DNA of 64,000 nucleotides from Dyadobacter crusticola DSM 16708. Its GTDB lineage: Bacteria > Bacteroidota > Bacteroidia > Cytophagales > Spirosomataceae. The notes beneath the pieces were generated by a model that had not been told where the DNA came from, made no database searches, and saw nothing but the letters and a program-made list of their open reading frames with translations. Of this stretch, positions 42,136 through 50,701 are shown in pieces. The number at the start of each line of letters is the position of its first letter. The stretch's first letter is position 1. Made by a program: the position numbers and the translations under genes. The stretch covers positions 22,239 to 86,238 of the forward strand of contig NZ_KL370788.1 in NCBI RefSeq assembly GCF_000701505.1, read 5' to 3'.

Positions 42136-45100
42136 TTATTGAGAGCGTATCAACTTCCCTGATTTTTGGTCGAAGGTACTATCTTTTAATGATCGTATCA
42201 ACAACTGGTAAACCAATGGAACATTAAATGGAACCCAGCTGCCAAGTTGCTGAACGCCCACCGTTTCTGATAGAGTAGCTTCGCTGTTATAATATGACCA
42301 CTTGAAAGTACCCAGACGCTGCCCGCTGACAAGCAATATATTCAAAATTAATTCGACATCTTCGTTCGCACGATCATGGGTTAACTCAAATGTCAGATCG
42401 TTGATAAAGGGATTAGGGAAAAACTTCGCCGTATTGAGCTGAATACCCCCTGGCTTCGCCACCTGAAATCCGAACGCTATTTCAGAAGAGTTAGTATACG
42501 TATCCCACACTTTTAGCCGGACATTATATTCACCGGCTGGCAAATTATCAAATGGATACCGGATCGTCCCCGATTGATAACTATTCAGATCTGCTGTGAA
42601 GTATTCGTTTAGTATAATAGTTAATGTGTCGTTTACAGTCAATGTAATATCATGGCCAATTCCGCTTACAGAAAGGCTCACGCCATTTTCATCAGTGACA
42701 CGCGCGATCAACACGGGCGAAGTACCAACCCTATCCCCGCTCCGGAACGATGATTTATCTATGTAGGCTGATATAACTGGCGGCGTGTTATCAACAAGCA
42801 ACGCAGCACTGCCGCCTATCATCAATGTGAGCTGGGCCGCCGCATCGACAGTACTGTCTGCCCGGACTGCGTACACATTGGCCCTACCAGGTCCAGCCTT
42901 GTAATCAATATTTTTCGGCATTATAAATTCACAGGTAAATACACCGTTTTTCACTGTCACAGTGCCATCAAACAACCTGCTGCGAAACTCAGAATAACTT
43001 TCAGGATTTCCCTCATTTCCCAGGGTTCCAAACTGAATCTGTTTGTCATAGATAATTACACGTGCTTTCCCGTTGAACTGCGTATCACGCTGACTACTAG
43101 TCTTATCGAAGATCTCCCCGTTCAGCCTCACCTTCTGCAATGCACGTAAAGTGTCAGGTACCTGCGTCCAGCGGATTCCCTTCTGCCCGCTTCCCAGCCG
43201 CATTGAAGGATCGCCGAGAAGTGTAAAGTTCCTGTTAAGACTGCCTACGAGGGCTTTGTTTTTGGTTTCCCGGACAAAATCTCCCATTAACCTGCCTTCG
43301 CCTTTCTTGATAAGCGCTTCGTAAAAAGCTTTACTCAGGGTAAAGTTTGTACTTGAAAAAACGGGTCGGGTAGTACTGATTGCGCCTATCGCAGCACCTT
43401 TCGGACTTAGCACCATTGTCTCGGCGCCGGAGACTGTTCCCGGATCATCATACCTGCCGAAGTCGCAAGTGGCTGTAAACAGCAGCGGCAAATTGTTCAA
43501 TCCCCTGGCACTCAGCATATCAGACAAGGTCAACACCTGCTCTTCGGCCCAGCCGCCCACTCCCCCGTGGCCTGTGTAGTTGATAATCAGTGTTCCATCG
43601 TCAATTGCATTTCTGATCTGCCTGTTTACCTCGGGAGCTTTCTGGCCCTCGGGCGTGGTGATTTGTGGGTATTGATCAATGAAAATACGTTTTGAAAAAA
43701 AATCATTTTCAATCATGCCTGCGAGCTGGTCAGCGTGGCGCTGGTGAATGTTCCCGTCACCATCGTCAGCGATGAAGCGAACCACATTCTTCCAACTCCC
43801 CTCCGAACCGATCGTTTCGTAACGGATCAATTTGTCTACTATGACCTTCGCCTCTGCGACCGACTTCACGGGCAGCCTGCCTACGCCTATTTCTAATGTG
43901 TGGTCACCAGACGCATGCTCGATCCATTCTCCCTCATTTGGCTCCATAAACCCGAAATAATCGTCGGAAGAATATGTATAAACCGGGTTCAGCGACTCTC
44001 TGCTTTCATAAACAGGGATCAAATTGGCAGTTTGAGCAGCGGTCTGACCTTTTGTTAAATTCTTATAATCAAAACTGGCGTCACCGAAAAGAAGCAGGTA
44101 CCTGAGCTTACCCGGCGATTTCGAGTACAAATGCCGCACGTAATTTCTAATTGCAGTCACATCAGGCTTGCCGCCTGAAATTTCGTGGTACACTTGCCGG
44201 GTTGTTACCACCAGCGTTTCAAGACTGTTGCGGCTGCTGCGAAAAGCGGCCAGTCTTTTGGCTTCTCCCTCCCAGGCTGCCGGTGTAATGATCAGCAACT
44301 CGGGTGTGTCAGCAGATACAATATCCTGATTTGAAACACGCTGCCAGGATACGGGGAAAAAAGCCTGATCTCCCCTGAAGCCAATGTAGTGGGCAGGTTT
44401 ACGGCTGTTGTTTCTGTTAAATGTAAATGGACCCGACGCGTTTTGATTCAAAACAGAAGCCGGACGGGCTGCGTTGCTGATTTCCCAAAGAGTCCATCCG
44501 GTTGCCGGGTCAGCGAACTGGTAGGTAGCCGTGTCTGTGGATTGGGGTAAAAAGTGGTAGATCTGTTGTTTATCGTAAAAGCGAAGCTGCCTTTTCACCT
44601 GCAATGCGAAGTAATTGAGGTAACCTTGTGCAGCAGCCTGCCCATTCTTATTATGGGTTACTGTCAGACGAAAAGGGCTGGTCGGGTTCGAAGATGCAGA
44701 CAATGTACCCACAAAGTCGGACCGCAGTGCTTTTACGTCGTAAGTTCCTGCGCCCACAGTTCCCACAGCTGTTTCTCCAATAGTTTCACCATTCAACTGC
44801 CAGGCAAAACGGGTATTTACCTGCGCAGCTGCGATTGCAGAGCCCCTGAACTTGATTTCAGATGCAGGAACTACGCCGGGTATATCAGCCTCCAAACTTA
44901 CCGGCGCACTGCTCAGGTATTCGCCCCACCACTCTCTTCCCGATTTCAATAGATTGTTCGTCTCCTGTTCGTGGTACCAGTAATCATCAAAAAAGTTGAT
45001 CACCTTTCCAGAAGCTGCTACCAGATTTGCATTTCTGATTCGCAACCCCGCCTTTTGTCCAATATTCAGAAAATAGAAAGTAGTATCTGAATAGTAATTC

Positions 45101-45513
45101 AGCTGATGCCGCAACTCCGCTCTTACAGAATCGTAGGAAATAAGGTGCGGCCCTTCTGCGTAGAAGTAAACTACATCGCCATTGTCGAACCTGCCGTCTT
45201 CCTCTCCCTGAACAAGGATCGCACTTTCGGTGAGTCCGGATATTGGGGTTTCGTTTGATTGGGATAGCATCTCGCCGCTTGTGCCGAAAACCCGGATCTG
45301 CGAAGGGATTATCGTTGCTGGCTCAATGCCCATTTGACGCAACATTGTGAAATCAATCTTGTGAATACCTGTTTGCGTAACAGCAAGCTTGTACCATTCG
45401 CCGCTCGCCAGCACAGATTGCGCAAAGAGCGACATACCAGGCGAAATGCCCAGGTAAATAGAAACCGTGAACAGTAAGAATTTCAAATGATCAGCACGCT
45501 TCCACCAATGCAT
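42136..45513 (-). CDS. porU: T9SS C-terminal signal peptidase (sortase) PorU
   Basis: 1125 residues, the usual size. The N-terminal propeptide-like domain (EWYKLAVTQTGIHKIDFTMLRQMGI) precedes a C25 catalytic domain with His649 in GHGGVGGW and Cys683 in TATCDFGRYDDP. Beyond it lie beta-sandwich regions (TPPVISAYIDKSSFRSGD) and a T9SS-type C-terminal domain that remains in PorU (FFPNPFINDLTFEL). PorU removes the sorting domain from T9SS cargo and attaches it to a surface glycolipid. The start could also be later, since only MHWWKRADH precedes the hydrophobic signal. It overlaps the upstream SprT-like gene by 23 bp. The SGNH-like and C25-like proteins in this window carry domains it would process. 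Confidence 0.96.
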   Translation of the reverse strand: MHWWKRADHLKFLLFTVSIYLGISPGMSLFAQSVLASGEWYKLAVTQTGIHKIDFTMLRQMGIEPATIIPSQIRVFGTSGEMLSQSNETPISGLTESAILVQGEEDGRFDNGDVVYFYAEGPHLISYDSVRAELRHQLNYYSDTTFYFLNIGQKAGLRIRNANLVAASGKVINFFDDYWYHEQETNNLLKSGREWWGEYLSSAPVSLEADIPGVVPASEIKFRGSAIAAAQVNTRFAWQLNGETIGETAVGTVGAGTYDVKALRSDFVGTLSASSNPTSPFRLTVTHNKNGQAAAQGYLNYFALQVKRQLRFYDKQQIYHFLPQSTDTATYQFADPATGWTLWEISNAARPASVLNQNASGPFTFNRNNSRKPAHYIGFRGDQAFFPVSWQRVSNQDIVSADTPELLIITPAAWEGEAKRLAAFRSSRNSLETLVVTTRQVYHEISGGKPDVTAIRNYVRHLYSKSPGKLRYLLLFGDASFDYKNLTKGQTAAQTANLIPVYESRESLNPVYTYSSDDYFGFMEPNEGEWIEHASGDHTLEIGVGRLPVKSVAEAKVIVDKLIRYETIGSEGSWKNVVRFIADDGDGNIHQRHADQLAGMIENDFFSKRIFIDQYPQITTPEGQKAPEVNRQIRNAIDDGTLIINYTGHGGVGGWAEEQVLTLSDMLSARGLNNLPLLFTATCDFGRYDDPGTVSGAETMVLSPKGAAIGAISTTRPVFSSTNFTLSKAFYEALIKKGEGRLMGDFVRETKNKALVGSLNRNFTLLGDPSMRLGSGQKGIRWTQVPDTLRALQKVRLNGEIFDKTSSQRDTQFNGKARVIIYDKQIQFGTLGNEGNPESYSEFRSRLFDGTVTVKNGVFTCEFIMPKNIDYKAGPGRANVYAVRADSTVDAAAQLTLMIGGSAALLVDNTPPVISAYIDKSSFRSGDRVGTSPVLIARVTDENGVSLSVSGIGHDITLTVNDTLTIILNEYFTADLNSYQSGTIRYPFDNLPAGEYNVRLKVWDTYTNSSEIAFGFQVAKPGGIQLNTAKFFPNPFINDLTFELTHDRANEDVELILNILLVSGQRLGTFKWSYYNSEATLSETVGVQQLGSWVPFNVPLVYQLLIRSLKDSTFDQKSGKLIRSQ

Positions 45514-46105
45514 GGGCCGGTATTGTATATAGACGCTGTGAAGCTTTATCAGTGCAAAGTACCCGTGTTCTCCTCATCGTACCCCGCGTAAAAGTCCTGT
45601 TCTGAAAAACGAAGCTGGTACCCTCGTGAAGTTGCGCAAGTGCTATCCTGCCGGTATCTGCTGCCTGCTCATCATAACTCCGGAGTGCATTAAAAAGCAG
45701 CTGGTCTCCACCGGTAGAAGCAGCAGGGTTTTTAGCATAACGTACCAGATGCACCAGAATGTCTTCGGGGAAGATATTTTCGGTTAGTACAGGTTGAAGC
45801 AACACGCCGAATTCGTACTTCCATTCAGGGCCGTGCGGCGCAACCCGCTTCCTGAACTTCGTTTTATATTTATAATGAACTACGCAATGCGCAACCTCGT
45901 GCAGGTAAGTAACCAGGAAACTATACGGATTCAGGTTGGCATTAACAGTTATTTTTGGGATTAATCCGGGCTTGACTGTAAAATCACCCAGCCTTGTACG
46001 ACGTGGCCTTGATAGTGAAAAAGCAAACTTGTGGTTATGAAATAGTTCGGCACAATAGCCGCTGGCGGCCGGGGGAACATGCAGGCCAAACGATATATTT
46101 TTCAT
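45491..46105 (-). CDS. SprT-like metalloprotein
   Basis: 204 residues from the ATG at 46105 (MKNISFGLHVPPAASGYC); the frame reaches 46138 but that part is in a terminator. The motif LHEVAHCVVHYKY holds the HExxH zinc site of SprT-like proteins, and the third ligand is probably His in RVAPHGPEWKYEF. The proteolytic role is not certain; family members in eukaryotes (Spartan) cut DNA-protein cross-links. The C-terminal half (RIALAQLHEGTSFVFQNRTF and TIPAHALVEAC) resembles a small nucleic-acid-binding module. It is upstream of and overlaps porU by 23 bp, so it probably shares its transcript. Confidence 0.87.
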   Translation of the reverse strand: MKNISFGLHVPPAASGYCAELFHNHKFAFSLSRPRRTRLGDFTVKPGLIPKITVNANLNPYSFLVTYLHEVAHCVVHYKYKTKFRKRVAPHGPEWKYEFGVLLQPVLTENIFPEDILVHLVRYAKNPAASTGGDQLLFNALRSYDEQAADTGRIALAQLHEGTSFVFQNRTFTRGTMRRTRVLCTDKASQRLYTIPAHALVEAC

Positions 46106-46110
46106 CCTTA

Positions 46111-46148
46111 AATAAAAAAAGAAAAGCCCTATTTTCATAGGGCTTTTC
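46111..46148 (-). terminator. Terminator after the small lipoprotein gene
   Basis: GAAAAGCCCTA and TAGGGCTTTTC form an 11-bp stem with the loop TTTTCA. On the minus strand it is followed by TTTTTTTATT. It ends the transcript of the small lipoprotein and lies 6 bp before the ATG of the SprT-like gene. Confidence 0.88.
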
Positions 46149-46172
46149 CAAAATTTCGACTTGTACGTCTAA

Positions 46173-46352
46173 TTACCTAACTGAGTCAGCAGCAGTTGAA
46201 TCAGTAGCCATTGTATCAACAGCAGTTGTATCCATAGCAGGAGTTTCAACAGTTACAGCAGTAGTGTCAGCAGACTCGTCAGCTGGCTTGCTAGTACAAG
46301 AAGCGAAAGCTACCATCCCGGCAACAAACGCAAATGCAAAGAATTTTTTCAT
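46173..46352 (-). CDS. Small Thr/Ala/Asp-rich lipoprotein, 59 residues
   Basis: A 59-residue frame begins at 46352 with MKKFFAFAFVAGMVAFASC, a textbook lipoprotein signal with the lipobox Cys at residue 19. The remaining 40 residues are of low complexity, repeating D-T-T-A-V and D-S-T-A-A type units (ADTTAVTVETPAMDTTAVDT) and ending ADSVR. It has a strong terminator just after the stop, arguing that it is a real, separately expressed gene. Short lipoproteins of this kind are common in Cytophagales, usually of unknown role, perhaps as an abundant envelope component. The codons repeat too, so replication slippage may change its length. Confidence 0.75.
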   Translation of the reverse strand: MKKFFAFAFVAGMVAFASCTSKPADESADTTAVTVETPAMDTTAVDTMATDSTAADSVR

Positions 46353-46501
46353 TTCTTGGGTGTAATTAAGGTTCGATGCAAAGGTAACAGGAATGCATTG
46401 AATATTCCTAAATTTTGAGATTGTATTTTTCCAAGAACTTAAAAATTCCTTAGAAAAAACTTCAATCTCTTTAGTAAGTCCAATATTTTCCTGGGTAATT
46501 A

Positions 46502-47275
46502 TTAAACCTGCTCGGGCTTGGTGTTATAGGCATGCACGCAGGCAGCTATTTCGGGAAGTAGTTCTGGGTTTTGTTCAATTCCGTTTCCAACTACAATGAC
46601 ATCAGCACCCGAACCTAATGCGATATCTGCTTTCTCGTAAGAATTAATTCCGCCTCCAACTATAATGGGTGTATCTACTGCCTCGCGGACTGCAGCAATG
46701 ATTTCACCGGGAACGGGGAATTGAGCGCCGCTTCCTGCATCAAGAAATATGTTTTTGAGTCCGAGGTACTCTCCCGCCATTGCTGTACAGGCAACGATGC
46801 CCGGCTTGTCGCGGGGTAGCGGTGTAGTTCCGCTGATATAAGAAACAGTTGTGAGCCTGCCGCTTTCCACAAGCATATAGCCCGTCGGAAGCACTTCAAT
46901 GTTGCTGCGTTTTAACAGCGGCGCCGCGATAACATGTTGCCCGATGAGCAAATCTGCATTGCGGCCCGAAATAAGGGAAAGTAAAAGTATCGCGTCGGCA
47001 GACGGATCAATGTGCAGGCTGCTTCCCGGAAAGAGAATAGCCGGAATATCGGTGTATTCGTGAATTGCTGAGATCAGCTTATCAATGGCGTAATTGGTGA
47101 TCAGGCTGCCTCCCACGAAAAAGAAGTCAACACCATGACCAGCCGCATATTCAAGGAATTTCGGAAATGTAGAAAGATTAACTTTATCTGGGTCTAAGAG
47201 AACAGCAAACGATTTCCTTTTTTCTGCTTTACGTGTCGAAAGGAGGTCTGCGATTTGATGCTTCGCTGTTTTCAT
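46502..47275 (-). CDS. Geranylgeranylglyceryl phosphate synthase family protein (GGGPS)
   Basis: 257 residues with a TIM-barrel fold. Motifs of the GGGPS/PcrB family are visible: FAVLLDPDKVN near the start, VGGSLITN, LFPGSS, PTGYMLVESG, DAGSGAQFPVPGEII and VGGGINSYEKA, plus VVGNGIEQNP. These place the prenyl-ether synthase active site and phosphate-binding loops. The enzyme links a prenyl diphosphate to sn-glycerol-1-phosphate, the first step of archaeal-type ether lipid synthesis; bacterial homologues exist in Bacteroidota and Bacillota. It overlaps the upstream small membrane protein gene by 4 bp, so the pair is probably coupled. Product in this organism is unknown. Confidence 0.88.
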   Translation of the reverse strand: MKTAKHQIADLLSTRKAEKRKSFAVLLDPDKVNLSTFPKFLEYAAGHGVDFFFVGGSLITNYAIDKLISAIHEYTDIPAILFPGSSLHIDPSADAILLLSLISGRNADLLIGQHVIAAPLLKRSNIEVLPTGYMLVESGRLTTVSYISGTTPLPRDKPGIVACTAMAGEYLGLKNIFLDAGSGAQFPVPGEIIAAVREAVDTPIIVGGGINSYEKADIALGSGADVIVVGNGIEQNPELLPEIAACVHAYNTKPEQV

Positions 47276-47703
47276 TCAGTTCTTCGTTCGTCTTCAATTA
47301 AATGCTTCAGCTTATGCCGGGCCCAACCAATCGCCAGTGTCCAGGCCAAACTTTGAACGGCTTGTACAACCTGCGACTGTTTGGTTTCCTTTTTCAGCTT
47401 CTTATGGCTGATCAGGAGCAGTTCGTTGTCTCTTTCCTTTTGCCTGGCTTTTTCGAGCTCCCTTTCTTTGTCTTTTTTGGTTTTTGGCAAAAAAGCATTC
47501 ATCACGACGAATGTAGTAGCCAGTACTCCACCAATTACCAGCGCCTGTTTGCCGTATGCAGTAGCATCTGTTTTAAGATCGCTCCACTGGCTTTCCAGCT
47601 TATCACGGTAGATCTCTGCGTCAAGCAGAAGATCATGCTTGGTTTTGTCAGTGTCTGACGAAAAAGGTTTGACTTTTACCGAAGAATCTATTGGAGTACT
47701 CAT
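47272..47703 (-). CDS. Small membrane-anchored charged protein, 143 residues
   Basis: 143 residues, no recognised family. One likely membrane segment (residues about 53-70, ALVIGGVLATTFVVMNAFL) is followed by a long charged coiled-coil-like region (KTKKDKERELEKARQKERDNELLLISHKKLKKETKQ) and a short second hydrophobic stretch (AVQSLAWTLAIGWARHKL) before a charged end. It overlaps the GGGPS gene by 4 bp and lies 94 bp downstream of a holin-like protein. Together with the two small membrane proteins upstream, it forms a run of unknown envelope genes. Confidence 0.7.
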   Translation of the reverse strand: MSTPIDSSVKVKPFSSDTDKTKHDLLLDAEIYRDKLESQWSDLKTDATAYGKQALVIGGVLATTFVVMNAFLPKTKKDKERELEKARQKERDNELLLISHKKLKKETKQSQVVQAVQSLAWTLAIGWARHKLKHLIEDERRTE

Positions 47704-47797
47704 CTCATTACTGTTTAATGGTGCTCAGGGATTCAAAAGGAATCCAAAAATAGCAATTCAAGATTATTTATCAGCTAATATGTGGCTAAAAGCTTGG

Positions 47798-48133
47798 TCA
47801 CTCTTTGTCGCCCATGAAACGAACGAGAACCGAGCGGATCATTTGAACAAACTTTTCTCTCCATACAATCCAGATAATCAGTTTGATAACAAATACGCCA
47901 AGCAAAATCAGGTATCCCAGGTAATCACTGTCCAACCACCTGTTCAGGAAGGTACCCAGCAAAATAACGATTAGTATCAGGATCGTCAATGCAATGCAAA
48001 GAATCAGCGCACCATATACCGCCATTACAGCGGCCCGCTCGATCTTATCCCTGGTTTCAATTTTAAATAAATCGATACGTGTCTCGAAATACTTAAAAAG
48101 CGTGTCTTTAATCTCCTCTAGTTGACTTAGCAT
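47798..48133 (-). CDS. Phage-holin-superfamily small membrane protein (Phage_holin_3_6-like)
   Basis: 111 residues. The N-terminal helix (LSQLEEIKDTLFKYFETRIDLFKIETRDKIE) is amphipathic and charged; then two membrane helices (AAVMAVYGALILCIALTILILIVILLG and LGYLILLGVFVIKLIIWIVW) and a basic tail follow. This arrangement is that of the putative actinobacterial holin-X/holin_3_6 family, found as chromosomal genes in many bacteria. Despite the name, no phage genes are near, so lysis is not implied. It may help membrane stress responses; that is inference. Confidence 0.8.
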   Translation of the reverse strand: MLSQLEEIKDTLFKYFETRIDLFKIETRDKIERAAVMAVYGALILCIALTILILIVILLGTFLNRWLDSDYLGYLILLGVFVIKLIIWIVWREKFVQMIRSVLVRFMGDKE

Positions 48134-48194
48134 AATCAGTAGTTTTCAAATCATGTGTATCCATTTACGACCTGATTTGCAGGTCGTTCATACA

Positions 48195-48530
48195 CTAATC
48201 CAAAAACATACCAAGAATCGAGGAAACCAGTGAAACTACCAGCCCAAAGAAAAGAGCAGAGATGAAGCCGCTCACGACAAATCCGTCTACCAGAACGCTG
48301 GCGAGATAAATAATGAACACGTTAACGACAAAATAGAACAGTCCCAGGGTAAGAATGGTAATGGGGAGCGCGAGTATCTGCAGGATTGGCCTCAGGAATG
48401 TATTAAGGATTCCAAGGACGATCGCTACGATAACAGCAGTTGTAAAACTTTCAACCAAAACCCCGGGAATTAAATTGGCACCGACGAGCACTGCCAAAGT
48501 ACTGATTACAAGTCGTAGGAGTAATTTCAT
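48195..48530 (-). CDS. Phage holin family protein (Phage_holin_4_2-like)
   Basis: 111 residues consisting of four closely packed hydrophobic segments: LLLRLVISTLAVLVGANLI, AVIVAIVLGILNTFLRPIL, ILTLGLFYFVVNVFIIYLASVL and ALFFGLVVSLVSSILGMFL. The stretch GILNTFLRPILQILALPITILTLGLF is the family signature. Chromosomal copies are widespread, with unknown role. It starts 12 bp downstream of the hisIE stop on the same strand, so it could be read through from the his operon, and it ends 61 bp before the other holin-like gene. Confidence 0.85.
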   Translation of the reverse strand: MKLLLRLVISTLAVLVGANLIPGVLVESFTTAVIVAIVLGILNTFLRPILQILALPITILTLGLFYFVVNVFIIYLASVLVDGFVVSGFISALFFGLVVSLVSSILGMFLD

Positions 48531-48541
48531 TCGGTATGCTA

Positions 48542-49171
48542 TTATTGGTGACGGCTACGAAGTACGTCAATTACCTCATCTAAGTCAATGTTTTTTTCCT
48601 CCAGAAGAACCAGCAGGTGAAAGAGCAAATCGGACACTTCATTTTTGAAAAGATCCACATCATCGTCTTTGGCTTCGATCACAACTTCGACTGCTTCTTC
48701 GCCTACTTTCTGTGCGATCTTGTTGATCCCACGCTTAAAAAGGCTGCTGGTGTAAGACTCTTCAGAGGGATTATTTTTTCGCTCCCTGATTACTTTCTTT
48801 TGAAGGTAGTTGAGAAAAAACGCCTCCCCTATTCGGGCATCCTGACTATTTTTTTCCCCAAAACAGGTATCTGCGCCTGTGTGGCATGTTGGACCTGCCG
48901 GAGTGGCTTTAATCAGCAATGTATCGCCATCACAATCCGCTATGATCTCGTTGATAAAAAGGAAATTTCCAGACGTTTCACCCTTCGTCCATAAACGCTG
49001 CTTGCTGCGACTGAAGAACGTGACGGTACCTTCCGCTTTTGTTTTTTCAAGCGCTTCCTTGTTCATGTAGCCAAGCATCAGCACCTTGTCTGTATGAACA
49101 TCCTGGATGATCACGGGTACCAGCCCGTCGGGTGACTTATCAAAGTCGATGGTAGAAAAGTTATCGTTCAT
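48542..49171 (-). CDS. hisI: Bifunctional phosphoribosyl-AMP cyclohydrolase/phosphoribosyl-ATP pyrophosphatase
   Basis: 209 residues. The N-terminal HisI part (about 1-110) has the zinc-binding elements DCDGDTLLIKA and GPTCHTGADTCF; SRSKQRLWTKGETSGN is also conserved. The C-terminal HisE part (about 120-209) has SLFKRGINKIAQKVGEEAVEVVIEA with the Glu residues that bind magnesium. The fusion performs the second and third steps of histidine synthesis. It follows hisF by 10 bp and ends the his operon hisH-hisA-hisF-hisIE. Confidence 0.96.
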   Translation of the reverse strand: MNDNFSTIDFDKSPDGLVPVIIQDVHTDKVLMLGYMNKEALEKTKAEGTVTFFSRSKQRLWTKGETSGNFLFINEIIADCDGDTLLIKATPAGPTCHTGADTCFGEKNSQDARIGEAFFLNYLQKKVIRERKNNPSEESYTSSLFKRGINKIAQKVGEEAVEVVIEAKDDDVDLFKNEVSDLLFHLLVLLEEKNIDLDEVIDVLRSRHQ

Positions 49172-49181
49172 TTCGTCTGGT

Positions 49182-49955
49182 TTATCTTGTCAATCTAATA
49201 GGAAGTTGCCTATCGCTCAAATAGGCTTTCAGATCGGGAATATCAATTTCCCTGAAATGAAAAATACTTGCCGCGAGCCCGGCGTCGGCCTTGCCTGTGG
49301 TAAATACATCGTAGAAATGCGCCATATCTCCTGCTCCGCCGGAGGCGATCACCGGAATGTTCGCGTTACCTGAAATCGTAGCAGTTAGTTTAAGTGCAAA
49401 ACCATTCTTGGTACCATCGGTATCCATAGAGGTCAGCAGAAGCTCGCCAGCTCCCCGGTCTTCCACTTCTTTCGCCCAGGGAATTGTCCTCAGCTCGGTC
49501 GGCTTGCGGCCTCCGTGTGTGTGGACAATGTGTTCCTTGCCGTTTTCAGTGTCTATATAACGTGTATCAATCGCTACTACAATGCATTGACTGCCAAATT
49601 CAAGCGAAAGTTCATTGATCAGGTCCGGATTACGTACTGCTGCGGAATTGATTGAAACCTTATCAGCTCCTGCGTGCAGCAATGCGGATACATCTGCAAT
49701 CGACGAAATTCCGCCTCCAACTGTAAAAGGTATATTAATGGTTTGCGCAACGCGTTTCACCAGCTCAATGAATGTGGAGCGCCCATCAATCGTGGCAGTG
49801 ATATCCAGGTAAACCAGTTCATCGGCACCCTGAGCTGCATACAATGCACCGAGTTCGACTGCATCGCCCGCATCACGCAGATTTACAAAATTGACTCCTT
49901 TTACAGTTCTGCCGTCTTTTACATCCAGGCAGGGGATAATCCGTTTAGTTAACAT
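49182..49955 (-). CDS. hisF: Imidazole glycerol phosphate synthase subunit HisF
   Basis: 257 residues with the beta-alpha barrel and both catalytic aspartates: one in RIIPCLDVKDG (residue 11) and the other in VVAIDTRYI (near 131). Phosphate-binding segments include GGGISSIADV and ASGGAGDMAHF. It is the synthase subunit that uses ammonia from HisH to form imidazole glycerol phosphate and AICAR. The gene lies 6 bp after hisA and 10 bp before hisIE in the operon. Confidence 0.97.
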   Translation of the reverse strand: MLTKRIIPCLDVKDGRTVKGVNFVNLRDAGDAVELGALYAAQGADELVYLDITATIDGRSTFIELVKRVAQTINIPFTVGGGISSIADVSALLHAGADKVSINSAAVRNPDLINELSLEFGSQCIVVAIDTRYIDTENGKEHIVHTHGGRKPTELRTIPWAKEVEDRGAGELLLTSMDTDGTKNGFALKLTATISGNANIPVIASGGAGDMAHFYDVFTTGKADAGLAASIFHFREIDIPDLKAYLSDRQLPIRLTR

Positions 49956-49961
49956 ATCGTA

Positions 49962-50684
49962 TCAGGCGGAGAAGCGCATTAGTTCGGCGAGACTGATCCT
50001 GTTTTCATAGATCGCCTTTCCGATAATTACGCCGTAAATGTTCATTTCAGCTAATTTTTCAACATCTTCAATGCCGCTGATCCCTCCGCTCGCGATGATG
50101 TGAAGACCGGGACATTTATCCTGAAGATTTTTATAAAGGTCAAACGAAGGTCCTTGCAGCAAACCATCTTTCGCCACATCGGTACTGATCGTATACTTCA
50201 CTCCTTTTTCAACATACTCTTCTACGAAATCGTAAACCCAGATCGCAGTACCTTCTTCCCAGCCGCTTACAGCAACTTTTTCATTCTTTGCATCAGCTCC
50301 CAAGATGATCTTATCACCGCCATAAGTTTTTAACCAATCTTCAAAGACCTCAGGTTTCTTCACTGCGATACTGCCGCCTGTTACCTGCTTTGCCCCGCTT
50401 TCGAAAACAACCCGAAGATCAGCATCGGATTGTACACCGCCACCAAAGTCGATGTGCAGACTGGTTTTGGATGCTATGGTTTCAAGTACTTTCCAATTGA
50501 CGACTTTTTTAGCTTTTGCACCGTCGAGATCCACCAAATGCAGCCGCTTTAATCCCGCATCCTCAAACTGCAATGCAACTTCGAGTGGATTCTCGTTGTA
50601 GATTTTCTTTTGCCCGTAATCACCCTGCGTGAGGCGCACGCATTTACCTTCTATCAGATCAATGGCGGGTATAATTTCAATCAT
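49962..50684 (-). CDS. hisA: ProFAR isomerase HisA
   Basis: 240 residues from the ATG at 50684 (MIEIIPAIDLIEGKCVRL); an upstream extension to 50759 does not match the family and overlaps hisH. The two-fold repeated barrel has the catalytic Asp in IPAIDLIEG (residue 8) and a second in TISTDVAKDGLLQG, with GGVQSDADL and ASGGISGIEDV as phosphate-binding loops. HisA isomerises ProFAR to PRFAR, the HisF substrate. It starts 17 bp after the hisH stop. Confidence 0.97.
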   Translation of the reverse strand: MIEIIPAIDLIEGKCVRLTQGDYGQKKIYNENPLEVALQFEDAGLKRLHLVDLDGAKAKKVVNWKVLETIASKTSLHIDFGGGVQSDADLRVVFESGAKQVTGGSIAVKKPEVFEDWLKTYGGDKIILGADAKNEKVAVSGWEEGTAIWVYDFVEEYVEKGVKYTISTDVAKDGLLQGPSFDLYKNLQDKCPGLHIIASGGISGIEDVEKLAEMNIYGVIIGKAIYENRISLAELMRFSA

Positions 50685-50701
50685 GCTCGGAGTGGTTATG
50701 A

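Noticed and set aside
47798..48530. Prophage remnant because of two holin-family proteins
   Set aside because: No capsid, tail, integrase or endolysin genes are near; these holin-family names also cover ordinary chromosomal membrane proteins.
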